From the NCBI RefSeq assembly GCF_963676685.1, contig NC_092354.1, positions 72,466,178-72,530,177 of the forward strand: 64,000 bases of DNA. Direction: 5' to 3'. The stretch comes from Mytilus edulis (lineage: Eukaryota > Mollusca > Bivalvia > Mytilida > Mytilidae). The position numbers and the translations under genes were made by a program. This document shows positions 1 to 12,964 of the stretch, in pieces (position 1 is the first letter of the stretch; each line of letters begins with the position of its first letter). The notes under the pieces are model-generated. The model saw nothing but the letters and a program-made list of their open reading frames with translations. It was not told where the DNA came from and made no database searches.

Positions 1-3000
1 GACTTAAACAATGAGCTACATACAGATGACGTACGAACTTAAACAATGAGTTACATACAGATGTCGTACGGACTTAAACAAGGAGGTATATACAGATGTC
101 GTACGGACTTAAGCAAAGACCTACATACAGATGTCGTTCAGACTTTAAAAATGAGGTACATACAGATGTCGTACGGACTTAAACAATGAGCTACAGTGAG
201 ATGTCCTACGGACTTAAACAATGAGGTACATACAGATGTCGTACGGACTTAAACAATGAGCTACAGTCAGATGTCGTACGAACTAAAACAAAGAGGAACA
301 AATAGATCTCGTTCAGACTTAAACCATGAGCTACATATAGTTGTTGTTCGGAATTAAACCATGAGGTACACACAGATGTCGTTCGGACTTCAAAAATGAG
401 GTACATACAGATGTCGTACGGACTTAAACTATGAGCTACACACTTTTGTAGTTCGGACTAAAACTATGAGCCACATAGAGTTGTCGTTCAGACTTTAAAC
501 CATGAGGTACATTCAGATGTCGTACGGACTTAAACCATGCGCCACATAGGGTTGTCGTTCAGACTTAAATCATGACGTACATACAGATGTCGTACGGACT
601 TAAACCATGAGCAACATAGAGCTGTCATTCAGATTTAAACCATGAGGTACATACAAATGTCGTACGGAATTAAACCATGAGCCACATAGAGTTGTCGTTC
701 AGACTTAAACCATGAGGTACATACAGATGTCGTACGGACTTAAATCATGAGCCACACAGAGTTGTCGTTCAGACTTAAACCATGAGGTACATACAGATGT
801 CGTTCAGACTTAAACCATGAGCAACATAGAGCTGTCATTCAGATTTAAACCATGAGGTACATACAAATGTCGTACGGAATTAAACCATGAGCCACATAGA
901 GTTGTCGTTCAGACTTAAACCATGAGGTACATACAGATGTCGTACGGACTTAAATCATGAGCCACACAGAGTTGTCGTTCAGACTTAAACCATGAGGTAC
1001 ATACAGATGTCGTTCAGACTTAAACAATGAGCTACATACAGATGTCGTTCTGACTTAAAAAATGAGTAACTCACTTTGGTCGTTCGGACTTAAACTATGA
1101 AGTTCATATAGTTGTCGTACAGACTCAAACCATGAGGTACATACAGATGTCGTACGGACTTAAACCATGCGCCACATAGGGTTGTCGTTCAGACTTAAAT
1201 CATGAGGTACATACAGATGTCGTACGGACTTAAACCATGAGCAACATAGAGTTGTCATTCAGATTTAAACCATGAGGTACATACAAATGTCGTACGGACT
1301 TAAACCATGAGCCACATAGAGTTGTCGTTCAGACTTAAACCATGAGGTACATACATATGTCTTACGGACTTAAACCATGAGCCACACAGAGTTGTCGTTC
1401 AGACTTAAACCATGAGGTACATACAGATGGAATACGGACTTAAACTATGAGGTACAAACAGATGTTGTACGGACTTAAACTATGAGCTACACACTTTTGT
1501 CGTTTGGACTTTACCTATGAGCCACATAGAGTTGTCGTTCAGACTTAAACCATGAGGTACATACAGATGTCTTACGGACTTAAACCATGAGCCACATAGA
1601 GTTGTCGTTCAGACTTAAACCATGAGGTACATACAGATGTCGTATGGACTTAAACCATGAGCAACATAGAGTTGTCGTTCAGAATTAAACCATGAGGTAC
1701 ATACAGATGTCGTACGGACTTAAACCATGAGCCACATAGAGTTGTCGTTCAGACTTAAACCATGAGGTACATACAGATGTCGTTCAGACTTAAACAATGA
1801 GCAACATACAGATGTCGTTCGAACTTAAAAAATGAGGTACATACAGATGTCGTACAGACTTAAACTATGAGCTACACACTTTTGTCGTTCGGACTTAAAC
1901 TATGAGCCACATAGAGTTTTCGTTCAGACTAAAACCATGAGGTACATACATATGTCGTACAGACTTAAACCATGAGCCACATAGAATTGTCGTTCAGACT
2001 TAAACAATGAGCTACATACAGATGTCGTTCAGACTTAACAAATGAGGTACATGCAGATGTCGTACGGACTTAAACAATGAACTACAGTGAGATGTCGTAC
2101 GGACTTAACAATGAAGTACATACAGATGTCGTACGGACTTAAACAATGAGCTACAGTCAGATTTTTGTACGGACTTAAACAAAGAAGAACATATAGATCT
2201 CGTTCAGACTTATACCATGAGCTACATATAGTTGTTGTTCGGAATTAAACCATGAGGTACACACAGATGTCGTTCGGACTTCAAAAATGAGGTACATACA
2301 GATGTCGTACGGATTTAAACTATGAGCTACACACTTTTGTCGTTCGGACTAAAACTATGAGCCACATAGAGTTGTCGTTCAGACTTAAACCATGATGTAC
2401 ATACAGATGTCGTACGGACTCAAACCATGAGCCACATAAAGTTGTCGTTCAGGCTTAAGCCATGAGGTACATTCAGATCGCGTACAGACTTAAACAATGA
2501 ACTACATACAGTTGTCGTACGGACTCAAACTATGAGGTACATACAGATGTCGTACGGACTTAAAACATGAGCCACATAGAGTTGTCATTTAGACTTAAAA
2601 AATGAGCTAGATACAGATGTTGTACGGACTTAAACAATGAGGTACATACAGTTGTCGTTCTGACTTAAATATTGAACTACATACAGATGTCGTACGGACT
2701 TAAACAATGCGCTACATACAGATGACGTACGAACTTAAACAATGAGCTACATACAGATGTCGTACGGACTTAAACAAGGAGGTATATACAGATTTCGTAC
2801 GGACTTAAGCAAAGACCTACATACAGATGTCGTACGGACTTAAACAATGAGCTACAGTGAGATGTCGTACGGACTTAAACAATGAGGTACATACAGATGT
2901 CGTACGGACTTAAACAATGAGCTACAGTCAGATGTCGTACGGACTTAAACAAAGAGGAACAGATAGATCTCGTTCAGACTTAAACCATGAGCTACATATA

Positions 3001-6000
3001 GTTGTTGTTCGGAATTAAACCATGAGGTACACACAGATGTCGTTCGGACTTCAAAAATGAGGTACATACAGATGTCGTACGGACTTAAACTATGAGCTAC
3101 ACACTTTTGTCGTTCGGACTAAAACTATGAGCCACATAGAGTTGTCGTTCAGACTTAAACCACGAGGTACATACAGATGTCGTACGGACTTAAACCATGC
3201 GCCACATAGGGTTGTCGTTCAGACTTAAATCATGAGGTACATACAGATATCGTACGGACTTAAACCATGAGCAACATAGAGCTGTCATTCAGATTAAAAC
3301 CATGAGGTACATACAAATGTCGTACGGACTTAAACCATGAGCCACATAGAGTTGTCGTTCAGACTTAAACCATGAGGTACATACAGATGTCGTACGGACT
3401 TAAAACATGAGCCACACAGAGTTGTCGTTCAGACTTAAACCATGAGGTACATACAGATGTCGTTCAGACTTAAACAATGAGCTACATACAGATGTCGTTC
3501 GGACTTAAAAAATGAGTAACTCACTTTGGTCGTTCGGACTTAAACTATGAAGTTCATATAGTTGTCGTACAGACTCAAACCATGAGGTACATACAGATGT
3601 CGTACGGACGTAAACCATGAGCAACATAGAGTTGTCGTTCAGACTTAAACCATGAGGTACATACAGATGTCGTACGGACTTAAACAATGCGCCACATAGG
3701 GTTGTCGTTCAGACTTAAATCATGAGGTACATACAGATGTCGTACGGACTTAAACCATGAGCAACATAGAGTTGTCATTCAGATTTAAACCATGAGGTAC
3801 ATACAAATGTCGTACGGACTTAAACCATGAGCCACATAGAGTTGTCGTTCAGACTTAAACCATCAGGTACAAACATATGTCGTACGGACTTAAACCATGA
3901 GCCACACAGAGTTGTCGTTCAGACTTAAACCATGAGGTACATACAGATGTCGTTCAGACTTAATTAATGAGCTACATACAGATGTCGTTCGGACTAAAAA
4001 ATTAGGAACACACTTTGGTCGTTCGGACTTAAACTACGAAGTTCATATAGTTGTCGTACAGACTCAAACCATGAGGTACATACAGATGTCGTACGGACTT
4101 AAACCATGAGCCACATAGAGTTGTCGTACAGACTTAAACCAAGAGGTACATACAGATGGCATACGGACTTAAACAATGAAATACACACAGTTGTCGTACG
4201 CACTTAAACTATGAGGTACAAACATATGTCGTACGCATTTAAACAATGAGGTACATACATATGTCGTACGGACTTAAACAATGAGGTACACACAGTTGTC
4301 GTACGGACTTAAATCATTAGGTACATACAGATGTCGAACGGACTAAAACTATGAGCTACACACTTTTGTCGTACGAACTGAAAAAATGAGGTACATACAT
4401 TTGTCATACGGATTTAAACTATGAGCTACATAGAGTTGTCGTTCAGACTTAAACCATGAGGTCCATACAGATGTCGTACGGACTTAAACCATGAGCCACA
4501 TATAGTTGTCGTTCATACTTAAACCATGAGGTACATACCCATGTCGTTCAGACTTAAACAATGAGCTACATACAGATGTCGTTCGGACTTAAAAAATGAG
4601 GTACATACAGATGTCGTACGGACATAAACTATGAGCTACACACTTTTGTCGTTCGGACTTAAACTATGAACCACATAGAGTTGTCGCTCAGACTTAAACC
4701 ATGAGGTACATACAAATGTCGTACTGACTTAAACCATGAGCCGCATGGAGTTGTCGAACAGACTTAAACATTGAGCTAAATACAGATGTCGTACAGACTT
4801 AAACAAAGAGGTACATATATTTGTCGTACGAACTGAAAAAATGAGGTACATACATTTGTCATACGGATTTAAACTATGAGCTACATAGAGTTGTCGTTCA
4901 GACTTAAACCATGAGCTACAGTCAGATGTCGTACGGACTCAAACAAAGAGGTACATATAGATGTCGTACGGAATTAAACAATTAGGTACATACAGATGTT
5001 GTTCGGACTTAAACCATTAGGTACATACACATGTCGTACGGACTTAAACCATGAGCCACATAGAGTTGTCGTTCAGATTTAAACCATGAGGTACATACAG
5101 ATGTCATACGGACTTAAATCATGAGCAACATAGAGTTGTCGTTCAGACTTAAATCATGAGGTACATACAGATGGCGTACAGACTTAAACCATGAGCAACA
5201 TAGAGTTTTCGTTCAGACTTAAACCATCAGGTACATACAGATGGCGTACGGACTTAAACAATGAACTACATACAGTTGTCGTACGCACTTAAACTATGAG
5301 GTACAAACAGATGTCGTACGGACTTAAACTATGAGCTACACACTTTTGTCGTACGAATTGAAAAAATGAGGTACATACAATTGTCATACGGACTTAAACT
5401 ATGAGCTACAAAAAGTTGTCGTTCAGACTTAAACCATGAGGTACAAACAGATGTTATACGGACTTAAACTATGAAACACATATAGTTGTCGTTCAGACTT
5501 AAACCATGAGGTACATACAGATGTCGTACGGACTTAAACCATGAGCAACATAGAGTTGTCGTTCATACTTAAACCATAAGGTACATACAGATGGCGTACG
5601 GACTTAAACAATGAACTACATACAGTTGTCGTACGCACTTAAACTATGAGGTACAAACAGATGTCGTACGGACTTAAACCATGAGCCACATAGAGTTGTC
5701 GTATAGACTTAAACATTGAGCTACATACAGATGTCGTACGGACTTAAACAATGAGGTACATAGAGTTGTCGTTCATACTTAAACCATGAGGTACATACAC
5801 ATGTCGTTCAGACTTAAACAATGAGCTACATACAGATGTCGTTCGGACTTAAAAAATGAGGTACATACAGATGTCGTACGGACGTAAACTATGAGCTACA
5901 CACTTTTGTCGTTCGGACTTAAACTATGAACCACATATAGTTGTCGTTCAGACTTAAACCATGAGGTACATACAGATGGCGGACGGACTTAAACAATGAA

Positions 6001-8637
6001 CTACATACAGTTGTCGTACGTACTTAAACTATGAGGTACAAACAGATGTCGTACGGATTTAAACCATGAGCCACATATAGTTGTCGTACAGACTTAAACA
6101 TTGAGCTAAATACAGATGTCGTACGGACTTAAACAATGAGGTACATATATTTGTCTTACGGACTTAAACCATAAGGTACATACAGATGTCGTACAGACTT
6201 AAATCATGAGCCACATAGAGTTGTCGTTCAGACTTAAACCATGAGGTACATACAGATGTCATATGGACTTAAACCATGAGCAACATAGAGTTGTCGTTCA
6301 GACTTAAACCATGAGGTACATACAGATAGCGTACGGACTTAAACAATGAACTACATACAGTTGTCGTACGCACTTAAACTATGAGGTACATACAGATGTC
6401 GTACGGACTTAAACAATGAGCTACAGTGAGATGGCGTACGGACTTAAACAATGAGGTACATACAGATGTCGTACGGACTTAAACAATGAGCTACAGTCAG
6501 ATGTCGTGCGGACTTAAACAAAGAGGAACATATAGATCTCGTTCAGACTTAAACCATGAGCTACATATAGTTGTTGTTCGGAATTAAACCATGAGGTACA
6601 CACAGATGTCGTTCGGACTTCAAAAATGAGGTACATACATATGTCGTACGGACTTAAACTATGAGCTACACACTTTTGTCGTTCGGACTAAAACTATGAG
6701 CCACATAGAGTTGTCGTTCAGACTTAAACCATGATGTACATACAGATGTCGTACGGACTTAAACCATGAGCCACATAGAGTTGTCGTTCAGGCTTAAGCC
6801 ATGAGGTACATACAGATCGCGTACAGACTTAAACAATGAACTACATACAGTTGTCGTACGGACTCAAACAATGAGCTACATACAGATGTTGTACGGACTT
6901 AAACAATGAGGTACATACAGTTGTCGTTCTGACTTAAATATTGAACTACATACAGATGTCGTACGGACTTAAACAATGCGCCACATAGAGTTGTCGTACG
7001 GACTTAAACCATGAGCCACATAGAGTTGTCGTTCAGACTTAAACCATGAGGTACATACAGATGTCATACGGACTTAAACCATGAGCAACATAGAGTTGTC
7101 GTTCAGACTTAAACCATAAGGTACATACAGATGGCTTAGGACTTAAACAATGAACTAGATACAGTTGTCGTTCGCACTTAAACTATGAGGTACATACACA
7201 TGTCGTTCGGACTTAAACTATGAGCTACACACTTTTGTCGTTCGGACTTAAACTATGAACCACATATAGTTGACGTTCAGACTTAAACCATGAGGTACAT
7301 ACAGATGTCGTACGGACTTAAACCATGAGCAACATAGAGTTGTCGTTCATACTTAAACCATAAGGTACATACAGATGGCTTAGGACTTAAACAATGAACT
7401 AGATACAGTTGTCGTTCGCACTTAAACTATGAGGTACAAACAGATGTCGTACGGACTTAAACCATGAGCCACATAGAGTTGTCGGACAGACTTAAACATT
7501 GAGCTACATACATATGTCGTACGGACTTAAACAATGAGGTACATATATTTGTCGTACGAACTTAAACAATGAGTTACAGTCAGATGGCGTACGGACTCAA
7601 ACAAAGGGGTACATATAGATGTCGTACGGACTTAAACAATTAGGTACATACAGATGTCGTTCGGACCTTAACCATCAGGTACATACAGATGTCGTACGGA
7701 CTTAAACCATTCGCGACATAGAGTTGTCGTTCAGACTTAAACCATGAGGTACATACATATGTCATACGGACTTTTACCATCAGCAACATAGAGTTGTCGT
7801 TCATACTTAAACCATAAGGTACATACAGATGGCTTAGGACTTAAACAATGAACTAGATACAGTTGTCGTTCGCACTTAAACTATGAGGTACAAACAGATG
7901 TCGTTCAGACTTAAACCACGAGGTACATACAGATGTCGTACGGACTTAAACCATGAGCCACATAGAATTGTCGTTCAGACTTAAACCATGAGGTACATAC
8001 AGATGTCGTTCAGACTTAAACAATGAGCTACATACAGATGTCGTTCAGACTTAAAAAATGAGGTACCTACAGATGTCGTACAGACTTCAACTATGAGCTA
8101 CACACTTTTGTCGTTTGGACTTAAACTATGAGCCGCATAGAGTTGTCGTTGAGACTTAAACCATAAGGTACATACATATGTCGTACAGACTTAAACCATG
8201 AGCCACATAGAGTTGTCGTTCAGACTAAAACCATCAGGTACATACAGATGTCGTACGGACTTAAACCATGAGCAACATAGAGTTGTCGTTCAGACTTTAA
8301 CCATGAGGTACATACAGATGTCGTACGGAATTAAACCATGAGCCACATAGAGTTGTCGTTCAGACTTAAACCATGAGGTACATACAGATGTCGTACGGAC
8401 TTAAAACATGAGCCACATAGAGTTGTCGTTCAGACTTAAACCACGGGGTACATACAGATGTCGTACGGACTTAAACCATGAGCCACATAGAGTGGTCGTT
8501 CAGACTTAAACAATGAGGTACATACAGATGTCGTACGGACTTAAACCATGAGCCACATAGAGTTGTCGTTCAGACTTAAACAATGAGTTATATACAGATG
8601 TCGTACGGACTTAAACCATGAGCCACATAGAGTTGTC
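1..8637. repeat. 35-bp satellite array with 70-bp dimers and longer higher-order blocks
   Basis: About 247 head-to-tail monomers of 35 bp fill this stretch, and the array is cut by the window's left edge. Each monomer starts GACTTAAAC and ends GTCGTACG or GTCGTTCA. Two main subtypes differ in the middle: one reads GAGGTACATACAGATG, the other GAGCCACATAGAGTTG. They alternate over long stretches and give a 70-bp dimer. A third variant carries CTACACACTTTTGTCG. Larger blocks recur: 601-810 is repeated at 811-1020, and the start of the window reappears from about 2697. The array stops abruptly after GAGTTGTCGG near 8637. Short reverse-strand reading frames inside it are by-products of the period (three monomers make 35 codons). 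The repeat is seen directly; a centromeric or heterochromatic role is not shown. Confidence 0.97.
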
Positions 8638-9834
8638 GGTTTACCAATATACTGTACATTCAGAAATTATTGCAATTTTTTTATTATTGATTAAATGCGA
8701 CAGGGTTATAATTGCAATAATGGTAACTCGCATATTCAAATTTGTAATACAACATTAGAGGGGTTTTTTTCTCACAAAAACTGATATTGCATTTTAGTCA
8801 TCAATGACTAAATCGCAATGATAAATGCTCACAAAAATCTTTGAATTTACAATAATATCTTGAAATATGTATAACATGAAGAGCAGTTTTTGATATACAG
8901 TGGTTATTGTATATAAATATATATACACAAACACATAGATTGAAAAGGAGGCCTAGATAAAATGTAAGTGAACTTGTATTGTTTAAATTTGTATTCTCAT
9001 TGTTTGACCTCATGATGTAATGAATCCAACAAATAAACTTTAAATCAAAATCATTAAAGAAAATAGGTTTTATATGGCGCTAAATGTGTCATGGCATTTA
9101 TTGCAACAAAGAAACACAACCAACTTGTCAATCAAAACTTGATGACGATTGAATTACTGAAGGGCGATCCAGCAGTAACACAGTTGTATCAGGAGCCACT
9201 GGGTAGTCCATAGCAGCTTAAAGTACATCCCGCCAGTCTAACCATTCACAATACATAAAAGCTCCAAACTCAGACTGTCATATATGCCATGATCATTCTT
9301 CCACAATTGAAACAATAAATGAAAAGCAGCAAAAAATATTCATAATGGGAAAATGGGAAGGCGGGTAAATTCTATAGCTTTGGTCAAGCTCCGTGTAAGG
9401 TTTGAATCCAAATGACCAAACCACACGAGGTAAATCGCACGGACTAACATTTGGCGGGCTAAACTAATAAGCATATGAAAAAAACCAGGTTAAAATGAAT
9501 CGAACACACCGTCAATTTAAATTAAATTACCGACCGTGCAAGGGCTGTATAGCCAGTCAAGGTCGTTTAAAACTTCCATTTGTTGTTGTCAATTTAAATC
9601 ATTATTAGGCATACCAAGTTATATAATTACAATAACTGAATTTAATTATTATTGAATTACTTTCTATTGTCAAAAATGACAGGAATGTGATATATTTATA
9701 CTTTATTTTACACCTTATGATGAAGTCCTTTTTTCGTTCCTTTGAATATTATTTTCCTCTGTTTTGCTCTAGATATTTGTTTCTATTCAACATTCAATTT
9801 ACCCTGTAACATAAAAATGTATGTGAACAATGTA
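8638..9834. other. AT-rich non-coding stretch, no gene recognised
   Basis: Unique-looking AT-rich DNA follows the satellite. Short reading frames such as the minus-strand one at 8801-9013 show no recognisable family, splice context or codon bias. A sequence near 9396 resembles an RNA polymerase III B box (GGTTTGAATCC), but no tRNA fold or A box could be placed around it. Confidence 0.6.
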
Positions 9835-10072
9835 TCAATAAAGAGGAAAAGGGGGGGGGGGGGGGCAATAGGGGATCCGTAAACATGTTAACAACACCTC
9901 GATTTTGGCAAAAAAAGTTAACAAAAATGCGAAAATGCTGATAACAGTTTACAAAGTGGGTTGAAAACAGTTAACAGCTTTAATTGTTCTCAGATAACAG
10001 TTAACAACACCTTGAAAAGGACAAAAACAGGTTAACACAAAAAAAGTGCTGCTCCCCCCCCCCCTCAATAAA
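9835..10072. mobile_element. G-run/C-run bracketed element, GTTAAC type
   Basis: A run of 15 G (9851-9865) opens and a run of 11 C (10054-10064) closes a segment of about 190 bp. The interior repeats a short motif around GTTAAC (AGTTAACA, GGTTAACA and similar, five or more times) in A-rich sequence. The octamer TCAATAAA lies outside both ends (9835-9842 and 10065-10072) and may be a target-site duplication, although eight extra bases separate the left copy from the G-run. The plan matches the elements at 10452 and 61627, but the interior motif differs. No coding capacity. The mobile nature is inferred from structure. Confidence 0.45.
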
Positions 10073-10194
10073 TTGTCAAATGTCAGCTAAAAAATAAATA
10101 GCATGGTATATATACCTTTTTGTTTCGAGCATTTCTTTTTTTAATAATGACACAAATTTTAAATCCTTTCATCTATGAAAAGATATTTGACAAC

Positions 10195-10290
10195 AAGTGG
10201 GCCGATATCACTACTGGTAGAGTGAGCATATCTGAGGGTATCATTAACACTTCAATCTTTACATGAATTATCATTTATTAATGTTTAACA
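10195..10290 (+). repeat. Diverged copy of the SINE-like element's head region
   Basis: This stretch aligns by eye with the head of the element at 12256-12612. It shares GGGCCGATATCACTACTGGT against GGGTCGATGCCACTGCTGGT, then GAGGGTATCA, then an ACTTC...ACATGAAT segment in the same order. It is much more diverged than the other copies, and the 3' half of the element is not recognisable here. Confidence 0.45.
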
Positions 10291-10451
10291 GTTTACTGAT
10301 AATACAGGTTTAATAAAAGTTTAAATTCCGTACTTGTCCTCGAGCCCCCCCTGCTTTCGTATTCTTAACCTTGTACGTGTTTGTGACCTTTCCACTGAGT
10401 GACGTCACTATCAGACGTATGTCATGTTAAAAGAATTCTAACATTCGATAA

Positions 10452-10758
10452 GGGAGCTACCATTTGATTTTTAGGGGGGGGAGGGGGGCTAGGATGAAAT
10501 TTGAAAAAAAAAAGCAGGACAGGAATTTTGATTAAAAAAAAGGCAGGATGAGACACTTGCAAAAAAAAGTCAGGATGACAATTTAGGTAAAAAAAAGTCA
10601 GGATAAACTAAAAAAAAAAAAGGTAGGACAGAATAGAGTGAAAAATAAAAAGGCAGGACAGAGATTACAACTAAAAAAAATGCAGGACAACATTTTTCAT
10701 CCTAGCCATACCCCCCCCCCCCCCCCCCCCCCCCATAAAAATCAAATGGTAGCTCCCC
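10452..10758. mobile_element. Fold-back element with G/C-run arms and AAAA-GGCAGGAC repeats, copy 1
   Basis: The left end GGGAGCTACCATTTGATTTT is answered at 10735-10757 by its inverse, so the element has long inverted termini. Inside each terminus lies a homopolymer: 8 G, A, 6 G on the left (10474-10488) and 24 C on the right (10711-10734). Further in, the inverted pair continues as CTAGGATGAAA and TTTTTCATCCTAG. The interior holds seven copies of a GGCAGGAC-like motif (GCAGGAC, GGCAGGATG, GTCAGGATG, GTAGGAC and so on), each after a run of 7 to 12 A, spaced roughly 30-40 bp. A near-identical copy lies at 61627-61928. The reading frame at 10638-10859 is an accident of the low-complexity sequence. 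The element is non-autonomous; the family is unknown to me. Confidence 0.75.
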
Positions 10759-11720
10759 GAGGAACCTTGTTAAAAATTTTGCCAAATGTTTTCAACAATC
10801 AAGTTTCATCCTCACCAGTGATGAAGCCTCAAAAGAGAAATAAGACAAATAAATATTAAGTTACGGTGTCGCTTAGGGATAAAGGCAATTTCGAGGCGAA
10901 AAAGACAAAATGTTGATAGTTATAGACACAATGCAGCGTGGCTCCTCGTGCGAATTAGAACATTGTGGTGGCTATACTTCTTCTACACAATGTAGTTGGA
11001 ATACAAGCAGAACCGAGTGTAAAACTAATACATTTGTAATCATGAGGAGACTCACCGGGACACAAAAGCCAATTTAGGACAAGCGCCAAGTTGATAGATT
11101 TGATTTCGAGTTTAAATTATCAGTGCACATAATTTCAAGATGGTCCACACTACAGGGATAAGAAGCAGATTAGTCAGCATACTGTTTTTGGTTAATTTGC
11201 AAGTAAATACGGCTCGTGTTCTAAAGAAATCACCACTTTGTTTAAAATTGTAGATGCATTTCTAAATCTTTTTTGTCTTGCTACTTGTAATCTCAATGTG
11301 CAAAATAATTTAATTTATTTTTTAAACAGCTAATGAGCTTTTCGTTCATTCTTTCCCACTTATCTATCAGGTTAGGACTTAAATCGTATTTTCCAAGGAC
11401 ATCATCAATTAGAAAACCCTGCTTTTTAATTGTTTTACATTTGATAATATCCCCAGGCGAATAAATAGGAATAAATCCAAACCCTTCCTATTTAAGTTTA
11501 AATGCGATATATCGCATGGTGGCCGCCTTCCCTAATCCAGAATTTGATGTTACTAAAATACAACTTCAATTGTTTACTATATTCAAGACAATTTCCGATC
11601 CTTTTGTCTTATAAAAGGTTTCGTCATGTTTCAATCAATGTTTAATCAACGCTGCATTCACTTCTGTAAAGATTCGTATTTGATTTTAAGCAGTATAATT
11701 GTTATTGACAACATTGAGAA
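10759..11720. other. Non-coding stretch, no gene recognised
   Basis: Nothing convincing was found between the fold-back element and the C1q fragment. It is AT-rich and without an open frame of useful length. Confidence 0.6.
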
Positions 11721-11722
11721 AC

Positions 11723-11854
11723 TTTGAACACGCTGTCACAATCGTTGCTGCATTCCAACTAGATGTTCGTGACAGTATCAGAATTGTTGTAGGGAATCAA
11801 AATATATATATTGCTCCATATGGTTCTTGCCTTACAAATGTTAAACTAATGTAA
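11723..11854 (+). pseudogene. C1q-domain exon fragment (3' end only)
   Basis: The plus strand encodes the last 43 residues of a C1q domain, from FEHAVTIVAAFQLD to a stop after KLM. It is nearly identical to the end of exon 3 of the C1q gene at 27635-28044, and the 3' UTR is shared as well. Homology stops abruptly at 11721 in the middle of what should be the domain, with no splice acceptor, so this is a dead fragment carried at the end of the inverted duplication. Confidence 0.85.
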
Positions 11855-11966
11855 AATATCATGGGTATATTTAACCAAAAATGTGTTCTTTTTATTTCAA
11901 AAAATACAACCACACGATGTTTGCATGATATAAGTGTTATGAAGAATGTCCATAGTCAAGAAGAGA

Positions 11967-12612
11967 CAGTACTTCGGTGTTGACATGAATGTCAATTATA
12001 TGGTCTTTTTTTTTAATTTTCTGTTTACAAAACTTTTGAATTTTTCGAAAAACTAAGGATTTTCTTACCCCAGGAGTAGATTACCTTAGCCGTATTTGGC
12101 ACAACTTTTGGGAATTTTGGGTCCTCAATGCTCTTCAACTTTGTATTTGTTTGGCTTTTTAACTATTTTGATCTGAGCGTCACTGATGAGTCTTATGTAG
12201 ACGAAACGCGCGTCTGGCGTATAAAATTATAATCCTGGTACTTTTGATAACTATTTACACCACTGGGTCGATGCCACTGCTGGTGGACGTTTCGTCCCCG
12301 AGGGTATCACCAGCCCAGTAGTCAGCACTTCGGTGTTGACATGAATATCAATTATATGGTCTTTTTTTTTAAATTTTCTGTTTGCAAAACTTTTGAATTT
12401 TTCGAAAAACTAAGGATTTTCTTACCCCAGGAGTAGATTACCTAAGCCGTATTTGGCACAACTTTTTGGAATTTTGGGTCCTCAATGCTCTTCAACTTTG
12501 TATTTGTTTGGCTATTAACTATTTTGATCTGAGCGTCACTGATGAGTCTTATGTAGACGAAACGCGCGTCTGGCGTATAAAATTATAATCCTGGTACTTT
12601 TGATAACTATTT
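11967..12612 (+). mobile_element. Head-to-tail pair of a bivalve SINE-like interspersed element
   Basis: Two copies follow each other: a 5'-truncated one (11967 to about 12255) and a fuller one (12256-12612). The fuller copy begins CACCACTGGGTCGATGCC and contains CCGAGGGTATCACCAG, CTTCGGTGTTGACATGAAT and the core GATGAGTCTTATGTAGACGA followed by AACGCGCGTCTGGCG. Both copies end near TTTTGATAACTATTTA. The other duplication arm has an empty site here (around 27525), which proves insertion after the duplication. I recognise the core as an abundant, strongly conserved repeat of mussels and other molluscs; its exact SINE or MITE class is uncertain. A further copy lies inverted at 58750. Confidence 0.8.
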
Positions 12613-12964
12613 ACTGTTGATCTTACACGTTAAGCCGTGGTGGTGTCCTAGAATGGAGTCCTTTATTATTTGATTTTTCAAAAATAGTTTTTTCTTTTTT
12701 CTTTAAATTACATTTCTGTCGACTATTCTTAGTGATCTTGCTTATTATTCTATAATTTTTACACGGAAAAATCCCATTATTCTCAACTAACCATTTTGGC
12801 CTATTATTCATGTTATTGTATTTATTTAAAAAAAGAAAAACGTTTTTTTACCCTCTATCCCGTAATCGTCCATTATTATTTTTTCTGCAAACTCTTTCCT
12901 GGCACTTCTTGTTGATTTCAAGAAAACGTACTAATATTGATTGGTTCTCCTTAATTTTGATCTG

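Noticed and set aside
206-3687. Reverse-strand frames of 60-66 codons in the satellite
   Set aside because: They repeat with the satellite period (35 codons for three monomers) and are interrupted elsewhere in the array.
1-8637. Direct repeats of 35 bp that could be read as a CRISPR array
   Set aside because: There are no unique spacers; the monomers are contiguous and diverged, and the context is animal nuclear DNA.
9390-9410. Possible tRNA gene from a B-box-like word
   Set aside because: No A box at the right distance and no cloverleaf could be drawn.
10638-10859. 73-codon frame with a proline run
   Set aside because: It is the translated C-run and A-runs of the fold-back element.
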